From NCBI GenBank assembly GCA_021791055.1, contig JAJYXI010000035.1:1-35644 (forward strand): a DNA stretch of 35,644 bases. Direction: 5' to 3'. The notes under the pieces are model-generated. The model was not told where the DNA came from and did no database searches. It saw only the letters and a list, made by a program, of their open reading frames with translations. Position 1 is the first letter of the stretch, and each line of letters opens with the position of its first letter. Below, piece by piece: positions 7,976-15,782 of the stretch. Position numbers and translations under genes: made by a program. The DNA comes from Nitrospirota bacterium (GTDB lineage: Bacteria > Nitrospirota > Thermodesulfovibrionia > Thermodesulfovibrionales > Dissulfurispiraceae).

Positions 7976-8097
7976 GTAGTATATTTATTGATAGGCAAAT
8001 TTAAATTTAACCTAAATTTAATGTCCTGTTAATACCGAGGAAATCTTTATGCTTTAGTATTAACCTATATAATTTTTAGAAATATCCATTCGTCCAA

Positions 8098-8125
8098 TTG
8101 ACTTTATCTGGGGTTTGTCTAAAAT
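8098..8125 (+). promoter_or_regulatory. Probable sigma-70 promoter for the PilZ-sigma54 activator
   Basis: TTGACT at 8098-8103, 16-bp spacer, TAAAAT at 8120-8125 (5/6). The start would fall near 8132, followed by a strong ribosome site GGGGAGGA (8157-8164) before the ATG at 8169. Confidence 0.5.
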
Positions 8126-8168
8126 GAAGACATATGCTTGAAGTTAAGAGCTCTCCGGGGAGGATTAA

Positions 8169-9620
8169 ATGGCTCGTTTATGTCCACGCATTGCAAGTAG
8201 CATTCCTGTAGAGGTAGATGCAAGGCATATAAGAACAGAAGGGGTGGTTACCAACCTCGGCATGAATGGCGCTTTTCTCATCCCTGATAAGAAATTAACC
8301 GGGGACCATGATAATGTTCTGCTTAAATACAATCTTTCCGAATACGGGGATTTTGAGCACAGCGGCAAGATTATCAGGAAGGACAGGAGTGGTTACGCCT
8401 TAAAGTTTTACGATCTTGACATTGCTGCAAAGGTTAAACTCTGGAAATATGTCGCTGATAATCTGGCCGGCATAGAACAGTGTCCTTATTGCGGCGAGAG
8501 ATATAATATGCTTCCAGAGAGCTGTAATGCCTGCGGCTGGGAGCTTACCTTCAATTCCCCGGAATATTTTGCATATCATGAAAAGCAGAGCCTCATTAAA
8601 AAGTTATATTCAGAGGTAAGTGGTCTTAACGCAGATCATTTACAGAGACTGATTAATTTTATGGAAGTAGAAATCCTGAAAGTGGTTGGCAGCGAAAAGT
8701 TTCAGGAATTTGTCGGGACGAGCAGTGTTATGTTAGAGGTGTTTTCCAAAATCAGGAAGGTGGCCCCAACAGACCTGCCGGCGCTTATCCTCGGCGAAAG
8801 CGGCACCGGCAAGGAATTGACAGCGCTGGCCATTCATGAGAGGAGCCAGAGAAAGGACAAGCCTTTCGTCACCATAAATTGCGCTGCGATACCCGAAAGT
8901 CTCCTTGAAGCAGAGCTTTTCGGATATGAAAGGGGCGCCTTTACAGGAGCGTATACCAGCAAAAAAGGAAAATTTGAGTGTGCGGATGGAGGCACCATCT
9001 TTTTGGATGAGATTGGAGATATGCCGCTCAGCCTTCAGTCAAAGCTTTTGAGATTCCTTCAGGACAGGGTCATTGAGAGGATAGGATCAATTAAAGGAAA
9101 GAAAGTTGATGTGCGGCTTATAGCTGCAACCAACTGTGACCTTAATGCTGCTATTGGAGAAGGAAGGTTCAGAAACGACCTCTATTACAGATTGAACGCC
9201 TTTACCATAAATCTTCCACCGGTCAGGGAAAGGGGAGAAGACAGGGTAATCCTTGCAAAACACTTTTTAAACAAAATCTCCATGGAGATGGGTTTAACAA
9301 AGACATTTACAGGAGAGGCAATAGAGGCTGTAAGGGCCTATACCTGGCCCGGCAATGTCAGGGAGATGATAAATAAAATAAGAAGGGCTATTGTAATGGC
9401 TGAGGCCAACTCCATAAGTCCACGGGATTTGGATTTAGCTGCGCAACAGACAATGGATGTATCGGAGAATACAGGCTTGAGGGATGCAATAGGAAAAATT
9501 GAAATGCAGAAGATTAAAGAGACATTGAATACCTGCGGCAATAATATATCCATGGCAGCCAGGCTATTGGGCGTGAGCCGCCAGAGCCTTTACAACTACA
9601 AAAGGAAATACGGCATATGA
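8169..9620 (+). CDS. PilZ-zinc ribbon-sigma54 enhancer-binding activator
   Basis: The 483-aa regulator has an unusual domain order. A PilZ-like c-di-GMP domain occupies about residues 1-95, with R3xxxR7 and N29xGxxG34 (Gly replacing the usual Ser). A four-cysteine zinc ribbon follows (C105xxC108, C119xxC122). A sigma-54 AAA+ domain spans about 183-410, with Walker A GESGTGKE (209-216), the GAFTGA sigma-54 contact loop (256-261) and Walker B FLDE near 278-281. A Fis-type helix-turn-helix closes the protein (about 445-483). There is no receiver domain, so activity is probably set by c-di-GMP and perhaps metal or redox. Five sigma-54 promoters with a shared upstream motif lie in the next 16 kb, the first only about 100 bp downstream, making them the likely targets. 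Confidence 0.93.
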   Translation: MARLCPRIASSIPVEVDARHIRTEGVVTNLGMNGAFLIPDKKLTGDHDNVLLKYNLSEYGDFEHSGKIIRKDRSGYALKFYDLDIAAKVKLWKYVADNLAGIEQCPYCGERYNMLPESCNACGWELTFNSPEYFAYHEKQSLIKKLYSEVSGLNADHLQRLINFMEVEILKVVGSEKFQEFVGTSSVMLEVFSKIRKVAPTDLPALILGESGTGKELTALAIHERSQRKDKPFVTINCAAIPESLLEAELFGYERGAFTGAYTSKKGKFECADGGTIFLDEIGDMPLSLQSKLLRFLQDRVIERIGSIKGKKVDVRLIAATNCDLNAAIGEGRFRNDLYYRLNAFTINLPPVRERGEDRVILAKHFLNKISMEMGLTKTFTGEAIEAVRAYTWPGNVREMINKIRRAIVMAEANSISPRDLDLAAQQTMDVSENTGLRDAIGKIEMQKIKETLNTCGNNISMAARLLGVSRQSLYNYKRKYGI

Positions 9621-9659
9621 GAGACCCGTTTCGCTATGTTTTTACATCTGTCCACAGGT

Positions 9660-9734
9660 TTTACACTGTTCAATGACCCTGCCTTCACAAGTTCAATAAA
9701 ATCAAAGGAATTGCAGACAGGCATATTCTTTGCT
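9660..9734 (+). promoter_or_regulatory. Sigma-54 promoter P1 with upstream element
   Basis: AGGCAT-ATTCT-TTGCT at 9719-9734 has GG and GC in the exact -24/-12 register. An AAAATCA element lies at 9698-9704 (21 bp upstream of the -24 start) and TTTACAC at 9660-9666 (59 bp upstream). A second TTTACAT lies at 9641-9647. Predicted start is near 9745. It would read into the structured leader, the 24-aa ORF and probably the diguanylate cyclase gene. Confidence 0.75.
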
Positions 9735-9783
9735 CACTCAAGAATGGAATATTTTTTCAAAGAGGATGCAGGTGGGCAGGAAT

Positions 9784-9849
9784 ATGGCAGTGAATGCAAT
9801 AAAAAGGGCGAGGACATTTAACAAGAAGGGCATAAGGTGCCCCATTTAA
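9784..9849 (+). CDS. Possible 21-aa leader peptide
   Basis: A short basic ORF lies about 40 nt into the predicted P1 transcript, with GGTGGGCAGG just before its ATG. It encodes MAVNAIKRARTFNKKGIRCP plus a final Ile. Its end overlaps the hairpins of the structured element at 9828-9897, an arrangement seen in attenuation leaders. There is no independent evidence that it is translated. Confidence 0.2.
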   Translation: MAVNAIKRARTFNKKGIRCPI

Positions 9850-9897
9850 TAAAATGGGTCATACATACATGTAAGGCAGGAGATAAGCCTTATGCCC
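9828..9897 (+). ncRNA. Structured leader RNA with mutually exclusive hairpins
   Basis: GGGCATAAGG (9828-9837) can pair perfectly over 10 bp with CCTTATGCCC (9888-9897), enclosing a 7-bp hairpin CCCATTT/AAATGGG (9841-9847/9852-9858) and a purine-rich single strand. The 3' arm can instead pair locally, TAAGGC (9872-9877) with GCCTTA (9887-9892), leaving GGAG in its loop. The two folds exclude each other. It does not match a riboswitch family I recognise, including the c-di-GMP classes. It lies in the predicted P1 leader upstream of the cyclase gene. Confidence 0.4.
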
Positions 9898-9969
9898 CGA
9901 GCCTTTTTGAGCTCATGGAATACTGCACAACCGGAGACCATAGAAAATGCCCTTTTTATTTAGAAATAA

Positions 9970-10016
9970 GGCAATGTAGGGGGATTTCATAATGGGGACT
10001 TTGTCCCTCTTATGCC
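9970..10016 (+). promoter_or_regulatory. Hairpin immediately upstream of the 24-aa ORF
   Basis: GGGAC (9995-9999) pairs with GTCCC (10003-10007), extended by CATAA (9988-9992) with TTATG (10010-10014) around a 2-nt internal loop. GGCA/TGCC may close the base. No T-run follows, so it is not a typical terminator; it sits just before the ribosome site of the next ORF. Confidence 0.35.
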
Positions 10017-10030
10017 AGAAGGAGATAAAA

Positions 10031-10105
10031 ATGGATTTGATTTCTATTTTAATGATCTTACTGCCTTTAGCAGGCTGCATATACGCCTTTAACTTTAAGG
10101 CTTAA
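10031..10105 (+). CDS. 24-aa hydrophobic small protein
   Basis: The ORF is too short for usual gene finding but has a near-ideal ribosome site, AAGGAGATAAAA, before the ATG. The peptide (MDLISILMILLPLAGC then IYAFNFKA) is one membrane-spanning helix. LPLAGC also fits a lipobox. It is the best-supported tiny ORF between P1 and the diguanylate cyclase. Possible roles are a membrane regulator of the downstream enzyme or a leader peptide; no known family is recognised. Confidence 0.4.
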   Translation: MDLISILMILLPLAGCIYAFNFKA

Positions 10106-10181
10106 GGCCGATTAACAACATTTCGGTCTGCAGAAAAAGTGGCTCTAAAAAGCATACCGGCTTCATGGAAAGTGAATACTC

Positions 10182-12203
10182 ATGGATCTTGAATTTATCG
10201 ATACACGCTCATTGTCCACCATACAGGATTCCATTTCAGAAATAACCGACCTGTCTTTCTCTACCTATGACAGCAGCGGCGCCCTGTTGACTGCTCCAAA
10301 GAAAGAGGACAGGCTGCTTGCCCAGATAAAGTCCTATGCCTCCGGCAGAGAGGAATATGAAAGATTCATCCGTGATGGGATAGAAAAGGCAGTTTTAAGG
10401 AAGGAGACATCCGTTATTAAAGGGATTGCCAACCAGCACCAGTTTTTTATCCCTATCGATGTCAACGGCTTTAAACTTATCCTTGTCAGCAGTCCATTTT
10501 ACTTTATAAGAACGGAATTTGAGGATTTTTTGATTAAAAAAGGGGAATATTTCGGTTTTTTGCTATCACATCTTGAATCATGGCTGGAGACAATTAATTT
10601 TAAGGACTACCCGTCTGTTCAGAAAATATCGGTCCATGTAAAATCCCTGTTCGAAACATTCCTGCAGGGCAGTTATGAAAAGAATCTGAACCGCAGGAGA
10701 TACCAGATGGCTAAGACAATGATAGATCTCACATTCAATATCCAATTGCCGGTGCCTGTAAAAGATTTTTACACATCGGTTCTTGATGCAATACTCTTTC
10801 TCTTTAATGCTGACACAGTCTCCGTAATGGTCAAGGAGAAGAATTTTTTTAAGACTGCCATAGCTTCCGGCAGATTGCAGGATGATGTAAGAACTTTAAG
10901 AATGGAGGAAAATAATCCAAGAATTATTCATTCCATAGAAGGCTTCATTCCGGAATTCACAAATGATGTCGTGGAAATATCGAAACTCGGTTTTCCTGAG
11001 GGCATAACATCACTGCATATCTTCCCCCTTTTGTGCAGAAACAACACCTATGGCGTAGTGGTCATATATAACTCAATTTTATCGAGGGAGGAATCCTACA
11101 GCATTTTGGAGTTCTGTAAGCTTTCATCGCTGATCCTTAAAAATCTTTTTTTACAAAATGCCCGTGAAAATTGCATCGATAAAATAACGGCGCTAAATAC
11201 GGCAACAACCAAATTAACACCAAAGCTTTATAATCTCGATATTCTTTACGAGACCATTGTGGATACGGCCACAGAGCTTTTAGGGTCAGAAAAGGGCTCT
11301 CTCATGGCGCCTGAAGATGGCAGCTTGCTGATAAAAGCCGTAAAGGGTATAAACAAGTGGCTTATACAGGATATAAAGATAAAAATAGGTGAGGGAATTG
11401 CAGGAAAGGTATTTGAAGATGGCGAACCCCTTCTTGTAAAGGATATAGCAAAGGCCGGACTGCCGTCTGTCAAACTTAGAAGCCATTATAAAACAGGCTC
11501 CTTTGTCAGTGTGCCGCTGAAGTTTGCTTCCGAGACAATAGGCGTCCTCAGCATTTCGGATAAAACAACAGGAGAAGAGTTTACAGAGCAGGATCTGGAT
11601 GTGCTCAACTATTTCTCGTCTCATGCCTCAATAGCTTTAAAGACTTCAAGTTATTACAACTTGGCTGAAAAAATGAAAGAGCTTTCTATTACAGACCCTC
11701 TGACAGGGGTCTTTAATAAACGATACCTTCAGGAGCGTTTCGAAGAGGAGATTCACCGCTCGGAGCGTTATGATCTTGTTTTTTCCGTCGCAATATTCGA
11801 TATCGATTATTTCAAGATATTCAATGACACAGAAGGCCATCTTGCAGGAGATAATGTATTAAAAGAACTTGCGCGCATAACCAACGGATGTTTAAGGGCG
11901 AATGATATTATAGCGAGATTCGGCGGCGAAGAATTCGCAGTTTTAATGCCCCAGACGGATAATGATAAAAAGGAGGCATTTGTCGTTGCAGAAAGAATAA
12001 GAGAAAACATCAAAGCGTCCCTTACCCGCAAGTGGGAGAAATTTCCATATCCATCAATAACAGTGAGCATAGGTGTAGCGTCTTTCCCTGATGATGGCAG
12101 AAGTATCGATGAACTGATAGAAAGCGCTGACAGGGCGCTTTATAAAGCAAAGGCAATGGGCAGAGATAGAACCGTTATATTCAAAAAAGAAAATTATATG
12201 TAA
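10182..12203 (+). CDS. GAF-domain diguanylate cyclase
   Basis: The 673-aa cytoplasmic enzyme is predicted to make c-di-GMP from two GTP. The N-terminal region (about 1-150) has a PocR-like sensory pattern, but without the usual cysteines. Two GAF-like domains follow (about 190-310 and 350-490); the second is well formed, with KIGEGIAGKVFEDGEP. The GGDEF domain (about 505-670) has an intact active site GGEEF (581-585). Its product-inhibition site is also intact: R572-A-N-D575 lies exactly five residues before GGEEF. There are no membrane segments. It lies between P1 and the P2-driven small gene and is the obvious local c-di-GMP source for the PilZ proteins nearby. Confidence 0.93.
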   Translation: MDLEFIDTRSLSTIQDSISEITDLSFSTYDSSGALLTAPKKEDRLLAQIKSYASGREEYERFIRDGIEKAVLRKETSVIKGIANQHQFFIPIDVNGFKLILVSSPFYFIRTEFEDFLIKKGEYFGFLLSHLESWLETINFKDYPSVQKISVHVKSLFETFLQGSYEKNLNRRRYQMAKTMIDLTFNIQLPVPVKDFYTSVLDAILFLFNADTVSVMVKEKNFFKTAIASGRLQDDVRTLRMEENNPRIIHSIEGFIPEFTNDVVEISKLGFPEGITSLHIFPLLCRNNTYGVVVIYNSILSREESYSILEFCKLSSLILKNLFLQNARENCIDKITALNTATTKLTPKLYNLDILYETIVDTATELLGSEKGSLMAPEDGSLLIKAVKGINKWLIQDIKIKIGEGIAGKVFEDGEPLLVKDIAKAGLPSVKLRSHYKTGSFVSVPLKFASETIGVLSISDKTTGEEFTEQDLDVLNYFSSHASIALKTSSYYNLAEKMKELSITDPLTGVFNKRYLQERFEEEIHRSERYDLVFSVAIFDIDYFKIFNDTEGHLAGDNVLKELARITNGCLRANDIIARFGGEEFAVLMPQTDNDKKEAFVVAERIRENIKASLTRKWEKFPYPSITVSIGVASFPDDGRSIDELIESADRALYKAKAMGRDRTVIFKKENYM

Positions 12204-12209
12204 GGTTTC

Positions 12210-12294
12210 TTTACAAGTCACACAGAATTATCCGGATCTTTTTAGACGAATCCTTTAAAATCAGCATCTTTGCAAATCTGGCACATAATCTGCT
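12210..12294 (+). promoter_or_regulatory. Sigma-54 promoter P2 with upstream elements
   Basis: TGGCAC-ATAAT-CTGCT at 12279-12294 has an exact TGGCAC -24 box and correct spacing. AAAATCA lies at 12257-12263 (22 bp upstream) and a TTTACAA variant at 12210-12216 (69 bp upstream), ten base pairs further than in the other promoters. Predicted start is near 12305, 19 bp before the 63-aa gene. Confidence 0.8.
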
Positions 12295-12323
12295 TAACAA
12301 TTTAACAATAGGGGGTATCTGTT

Positions 12324-12515
12324 ATGGAGGATGTCTTAATGAACAGGCACAAGGCAGAAATTCTTATCTCTATACTCATGGAATCGCCTATGTATCTGAC
12401 CCTCCCCATCGAGGCGAGGCGCTCTCTTCTAATAAGCCTGCTGGATAGCTATCCTTCCCTTTTCGATGCGTGGGATTACGGCGAAGAAGTCGAGTTCCGG
12501 TATGAGTCTGAATAA
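12324..12515 (+). CDS. 63-aa soluble protein under a sigma-54 promoter
   Basis: The family is not recognised. The protein is helical and acidic at its C-terminus (WDYGEEVEFRYESE), has no signal peptide or membrane helix, and contains a repeated ILISILMESP / LLISLLDSYP pattern, suggesting two similar amphipathic helices. Two starts are possible: 12324 (GGGGG 8 nt upstream) or Met6 at 12339, which has a perfect GGAGG 8 nt upstream and gives 58 aa. Having its own strong promoter suggests a regulatory or adaptor role in the biofilm regulon. Confidence 0.65.
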   Translation: MEDVLMNRHKAEILISILMESPMYLTLPIEARRSLLISLLDSYPSLFDAWDYGEEVEFRYESE

Positions 12516-12537
12516 ATGGGAAATCTTCATTGAGGTC

Positions 12538-12559
12538 ACTGTAAAAACTTTTTAACAGT
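12538..12559 (+). promoter_or_regulatory. Dyad upstream of P3
   Basis: ACTGT-AAAAA (12538-12547) and TTTTT-A-ACAGT (12549-12559) form a nearly perfect palindrome. It contains GTAAAAAC, the reverse complement of the GTTTTTAC at the P3 upstream site (12591-12598). It is a candidate operator or second activator site; it is too AT-rich for a terminator. Confidence 0.3.
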
Positions 12560-12593
12560 TGATTAAAACCGTTTAATACAATCGTCCATTGTT

Positions 12594-12667
12594 TTTACAC
12601 ATCTGAAAATCCAAACTATAGAAAACCTTGCAATTCCGCTATTGTTCCAACAGGCATGTCTTTTGCT
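12594..12667 (+). promoter_or_regulatory. Sigma-54 promoter P3 for the BcsA-like operon
   Basis: AGGCAT-GTCTT-TTGCT at 12652-12667 has GG/GC in register. TTTACAC is at 12594-12600, 58 bp upstream of the -24 start, within GTTTTTACACATCTG, a longer string that recurs nearly unchanged at 18336. The IHF-like AAAATCA seen at the other promoters is absent at the -21 position. Predicted start is near 12678, 26 bp before the ATG. Confidence 0.75.
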
Positions 12668-12703
12668 CAAAAAATAGAATAATGACCGGGAAGGCAGGAG
12701 CAA

Positions 12704-14902
12704 ATGGCATCTGACAGGACTTTTCATATAGAGCGAGTAAAGGGAACAACTTTCATAGCCCTGCTGTCTATAGGTGTGACTGCCTACTATCTCATATGGC
12801 GTCTTAACACATTCAATCCTGGTGCAATGGGCTTCTCCATTGTCCTTTACTCTGCAGAGGTCTATGGTTTTATAACCACTCTGATGTTCTTCTTCATGAT
12901 ATGGAAGCCAAAGAAGAGACTACCTATTGCTCCGGAGCAAGGTCTTACGGTGGGTGTATTTATTCCAACTTTAAATGAGGATGTGGAACTTCTGAGGAAG
13001 ACGGTTTTAGGGTGCCTCAACATGACCTATCCCCATAAGACCTATATCCTTGATGACGGCAGGCGTCAGGAAGTCGAGACTCTTGCAGGGGAGCTCAACT
13101 GTGGATATATTGCAAGACCGGACAATAAGGATGCCAAGGCAGGCAATCTCAATTATGCCCTTAGCAGAACAGACGGCGAATTTGTTGTTATCTTTGACGC
13201 TGACCATGTGCCCCAGCCTGATTTTCTTGATAAGGTTCTGGGATATTTCAGGGACAGAAGGGTTGCCTTTGTCCAGACACCCCAGGATTTTTACAATATT
13301 GACTCCTTCCAGCACAGGTTGACAAGAAATAAAAAGCTCTGGACAGAGCAATCGCTTTTTTTCTCCCTTATACAGCCGGGAAAGGACAAATGGAATGCAG
13401 CCTTTTTCTGCGGGAGCTGTGCGGTTCTCAGAAGGAAGGCATTGGAGGACATAGGAGGCTTTGCAACAGGAACAGTGACCGAAGACCTGCATACATCCAT
13501 TAAACTCCATGCAGGGAGATGGAAATCCATTTATCACAATGAGAGTCTGGCATACGGCATTGCAGCCCCTGTCCTTTATCCCTTCAAGTGTCAGAGGCTC
13601 AGGTGGGGGCAGGGTGCAATGCAGGTCTTAATAAGGGATAATCCTGTTTTCATAAAGGGACTCACATTTCCCCAGAGGATATGCTATCTGGCATCCATAA
13701 TCACATATTTTGACGGGTTTCAGAAGGCTGTTTATTATGTCTCTCCGATAATCGTGCTTCTTACCGGTCTTTATCCGATTAAGGCCTTCAATATGGATTT
13801 TCTCATAAGGTTTATCCCGCACCTCGGCCTTTCCCTCTGGGCCTATGAAGAGATGACAAGGGGCTTTGGCAGAATTTTCCTTATGGAGCAGTATAACATG
13901 ATAAGGTTCAACACCTTTATCAAGTCCACTGCCGGTTTCTTTAAGAATAAAAAACTGCGATTTAAAGTAACGCCGAAAACAGGATTCGAGAGAACGCATA
14001 TAAGAATGCTTATACCCCAGGCATTGATATTGTCTGTCGGCATTCTGTCCATTTTCTGGACAATCTCCGGACTCGCCCCTTACAAGGTTGACAGGGGAGT
14101 TATTGCGGCAAATATCTTCTGGGCTTTGATAAACACAGGGCTTGCATACACTGCAGGCAGATATGCCTTAAGAAAAGTCCAGAGGAGGAAGGACTTCAGA
14201 TTCCCTGCCAACCTTCCCGCCCTGGCTGTTTTTCCAAATCCGGGGAGCCGTTTGATTGTAGTGGAGGATCTCCATGAAAAGGGGGCGTCAACCCACAGCC
14301 AGGAGAGGTTTAAGGCCGGCTCTACACTAACACTTCGTCTTCCCCTTGCTCACAGGACAGTTGAAATAAAGGGAAGGGTGCTTTATTCAAAAGAGGGCAG
14401 TGACCGTGGAATTCCGATTTTTCATCATGGCATCGAGTTTGAGGAGGTCTCCGGGGATGCGAGGGATGCAATAGTTATGTTCAACTTTTCCTATGCCGTC
14501 AATAAAATGATGAATAACCTTTCCATTGCCGAAGAGACTCCTCTTTTAAAGCTACATCGAATGTTAAGAGGCACGGTAATTCAAAAAAGGGGTGTAAGAT
14601 ACCCATTGCATTTGCCGGGAGACTGCTGGATTAATGCAAAAGAGCATCTGCCCTTTGTTACAGAAGATATAGGCGATTACGGTATGAGGATATTTACATA
14701 CCATGAAATCACGGAGCCTTTAATATCCTTTGACCTTGTCTCCCATAAGGGGTGGCCCTTGCTTAAAGGAAGAATCATATGGCGTAAAGGAATGGACTTT
14801 CATGGTAATAAGGCATGGCAGTATGGCGTGAAATTTTTGATAGAAACAAAGAAGGTTGTTCACAAGGAAGTATTGGGAGGACTTGTACACGCCAATGCCT
14901 GA
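12704..14902 (+). CDS. BcsA-like family 2 glycosyltransferase with two PilZ domains
   Basis: A membrane processive beta-glycosyltransferase of 732 aa resembling cellulose synthase BcsA. Two membrane helices (about 15-40 and 45-68) precede the GT2 domain. The full catalytic set is visible: DDG (Asp117), DAD (165-167), TED (Asp261) and QRLRW (297-301). Several membrane helices follow (about 325-480). A PilZ domain begins at RKDFR (about 494-498), followed by DLHEKG. A second PilZ-like domain (about 627-720) has KRGVR and DIGDYG. Both PilZ signatures lack the usual Ser. No bcsB is adjacent, so the polymer may not be cellulose. The start has the ribosome site GGCAGGAG. Confidence 0.9.
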   Translation: MASDRTFHIERVKGTTFIALLSIGVTAYYLIWRLNTFNPGAMGFSIVLYSAEVYGFITTLMFFFMIWKPKKRLPIAPEQGLTVGVFIPTLNEDVELLRKTVLGCLNMTYPHKTYILDDGRRQEVETLAGELNCGYIARPDNKDAKAGNLNYALSRTDGEFVVIFDADHVPQPDFLDKVLGYFRDRRVAFVQTPQDFYNIDSFQHRLTRNKKLWTEQSLFFSLIQPGKDKWNAAFFCGSCAVLRRKALEDIGGFATGTVTEDLHTSIKLHAGRWKSIYHNESLAYGIAAPVLYPFKCQRLRWGQGAMQVLIRDNPVFIKGLTFPQRICYLASIITYFDGFQKAVYYVSPIIVLLTGLYPIKAFNMDFLIRFIPHLGLSLWAYEEMTRGFGRIFLMEQYNMIRFNTFIKSTAGFFKNKKLRFKVTPKTGFERTHIRMLIPQALILSVGILSIFWTISGLAPYKVDRGVIAANIFWALINTGLAYTAGRYALRKVQRRKDFRFPANLPALAVFPNPGSRLIVVEDLHEKGASTHSQERFKAGSTLTLRLPLAHRTVEIKGRVLYSKEGSDRGIPIFHHGIEFEEVSGDARDAIVMFNFSYAVNKMMNNLSIAEETPLLKLHRMLRGTVIQKRGVRYPLHLPGDCWINAKEHLPFVTEDIGDYGMRIFTYHEITEPLISFDLVSHKGWPLLKGRIIWRKGMDFHGNKAWQYGVKFLIETKKVVHKEVLGGLVHANA

Positions 14903-14927
14903 AAAAAATCATTTAGAAAATTTAGAA

Positions 14928-15029
14928 ATGGAGTCAAAAGTGAGGATTGTTTGTCTTGAATGCCTTTACTGTCATTTCGAAAACAACCTATCAGACTGCA
15001 AGGAATTTCAGGCCATACAATGCCTTTAG
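14928..15029 (+). CDS. Possible 33-aa cysteine-rich protein
   Basis: The small ORF between the first glycosyltransferase and the BcsS-like gene encodes five cysteines, C9xxC12xxC15 with C24 and C32 (IVCLECLYCHFENNLSDC). This is reminiscent of a tiny zinc ribbon. The ribosome site is weak. It may be a real small metal-binding protein or chance. Confidence 0.3.
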   Translation: MESKVRIVCLECLYCHFENNLSDCKEFQAIQCL

Positions 15030-15048
15030 AAAAAACACAGGAGGATAT

Positions 15049-15771
15049 ATGAGAAATAGAAAAGTGCTTTTTATATTTATATTTGCGATCTTCGTGTTAT
15101 TTTCTTCCGACTCGAGGGCAGCTTCTCTCAGTCTGCTCCTCGGAGGAGAGGCAGACACAGAGGGACAGAGTTATGTTTACACAGGTGTAATCGGAGAAAG
15201 CCCGCTGCAGGAGAATCTTTCCCTTATGTATAAGCTGTGGCTTGACCATCTTACATACGAATTTGAAAAGGACAATGATACGATTAAGGCAAAGGCGCCT
15301 GCCTTTCAGCCGGCCATTGGTCTGAAACTCCGTGGACAGGGCAGCAGCACAACCCTCTGGGTAGGCTGGGAGCACAGGAATACAAGTATAAAGCCTGTCA
15401 GGGAGAATGTGGAAGTAAGGGGTGTTACAGACAGCCTTGTGCTGCAGTTCGAATTCGATAAGTGGACAGAGAAATCGACAAATTTTAACATCATTGCAAG
15501 CTACAGCACAGAGAACAGCTATGTCTGGACAAGGGGGAGAATAAAACAGGAGCTTTCATCTTATCCCCTCGGGCGTGACCTTCCCTTGAGGATAGGGCTT
15601 GAGGCTGTCGGACAGGGGAATAAGGACTATAGCGCTTTTCAGGTTGGGCCGATAATAGAAATATATAGCCCCCAAAAAAATGCCTCATTTTTAATCAGGG
15701 GAGGATATAAGCGCAGCTCAAGTGACCATAGCAGTGCCTACGGAGGCATTGAGCTCTTTTTCGGCTTTTAG
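15049..15771 (+). CDS. BcsS-like outer-membrane beta-barrel protein
   Basis: A secreted 240-aa protein. The start at 15049 is chosen because AGGAGG lies 4 nt upstream and it gives a clean signal peptide (about 1-24, ending DSRAASLS); an in-frame start 102 bp earlier would bury it. The mature part is made of alternating aromatic strands and ends ELFFGF with a terminal Phe, the usual signal for outer-membrane barrel assembly. The early motif LLLGGEADTEGQSYVYTGV resembles BcsS, a cellulose-operon protein of unknown exact role. Its place between two BcsA-like genes suggests a role in polymer export or anchoring. Confidence 0.65.
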   Translation: MRNRKVLFIFIFAIFVLFSSDSRAASLSLLLGGEADTEGQSYVYTGVIGESPLQENLSLMYKLWLDHLTYEFEKDNDTIKAKAPAFQPAIGLKLRGQGSSTTLWVGWEHRNTSIKPVRENVEVRGVTDSLVLQFEFDKWTEKSTNFNIIASYSTENSYVWTRGRIKQELSSYPLGRDLPLRIGLEAVGQGNKDYSAFQVGPIIEIYSPQKNASFLIRGGYKRSSSDHSSAYGGIELFFGF

Positions 15772-15782
15772 GTGTGCGACAT

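Noticed and set aside
9636-9821. 61-aa open frame after the sigma-54 activator gene
   Set aside because: It runs across the P1 activator sites and the -24/-12 box and has no ribosome site; composition is not protein-like.
9828-9897. tRNA-like or c-di-GMP riboswitch interpretation of the structured leader
   Set aside because: No anticodon arm or T-loop motif, and none of the conserved GEMM-I or class II sequence blocks could be found.
10139-10153. TGGCTC-TAAAA-AAGC before the diguanylate cyclase
   Set aside because: The GG/GC register is right, but the T-tract before GC is absent and there is no upstream TTTACAC at the expected distance.
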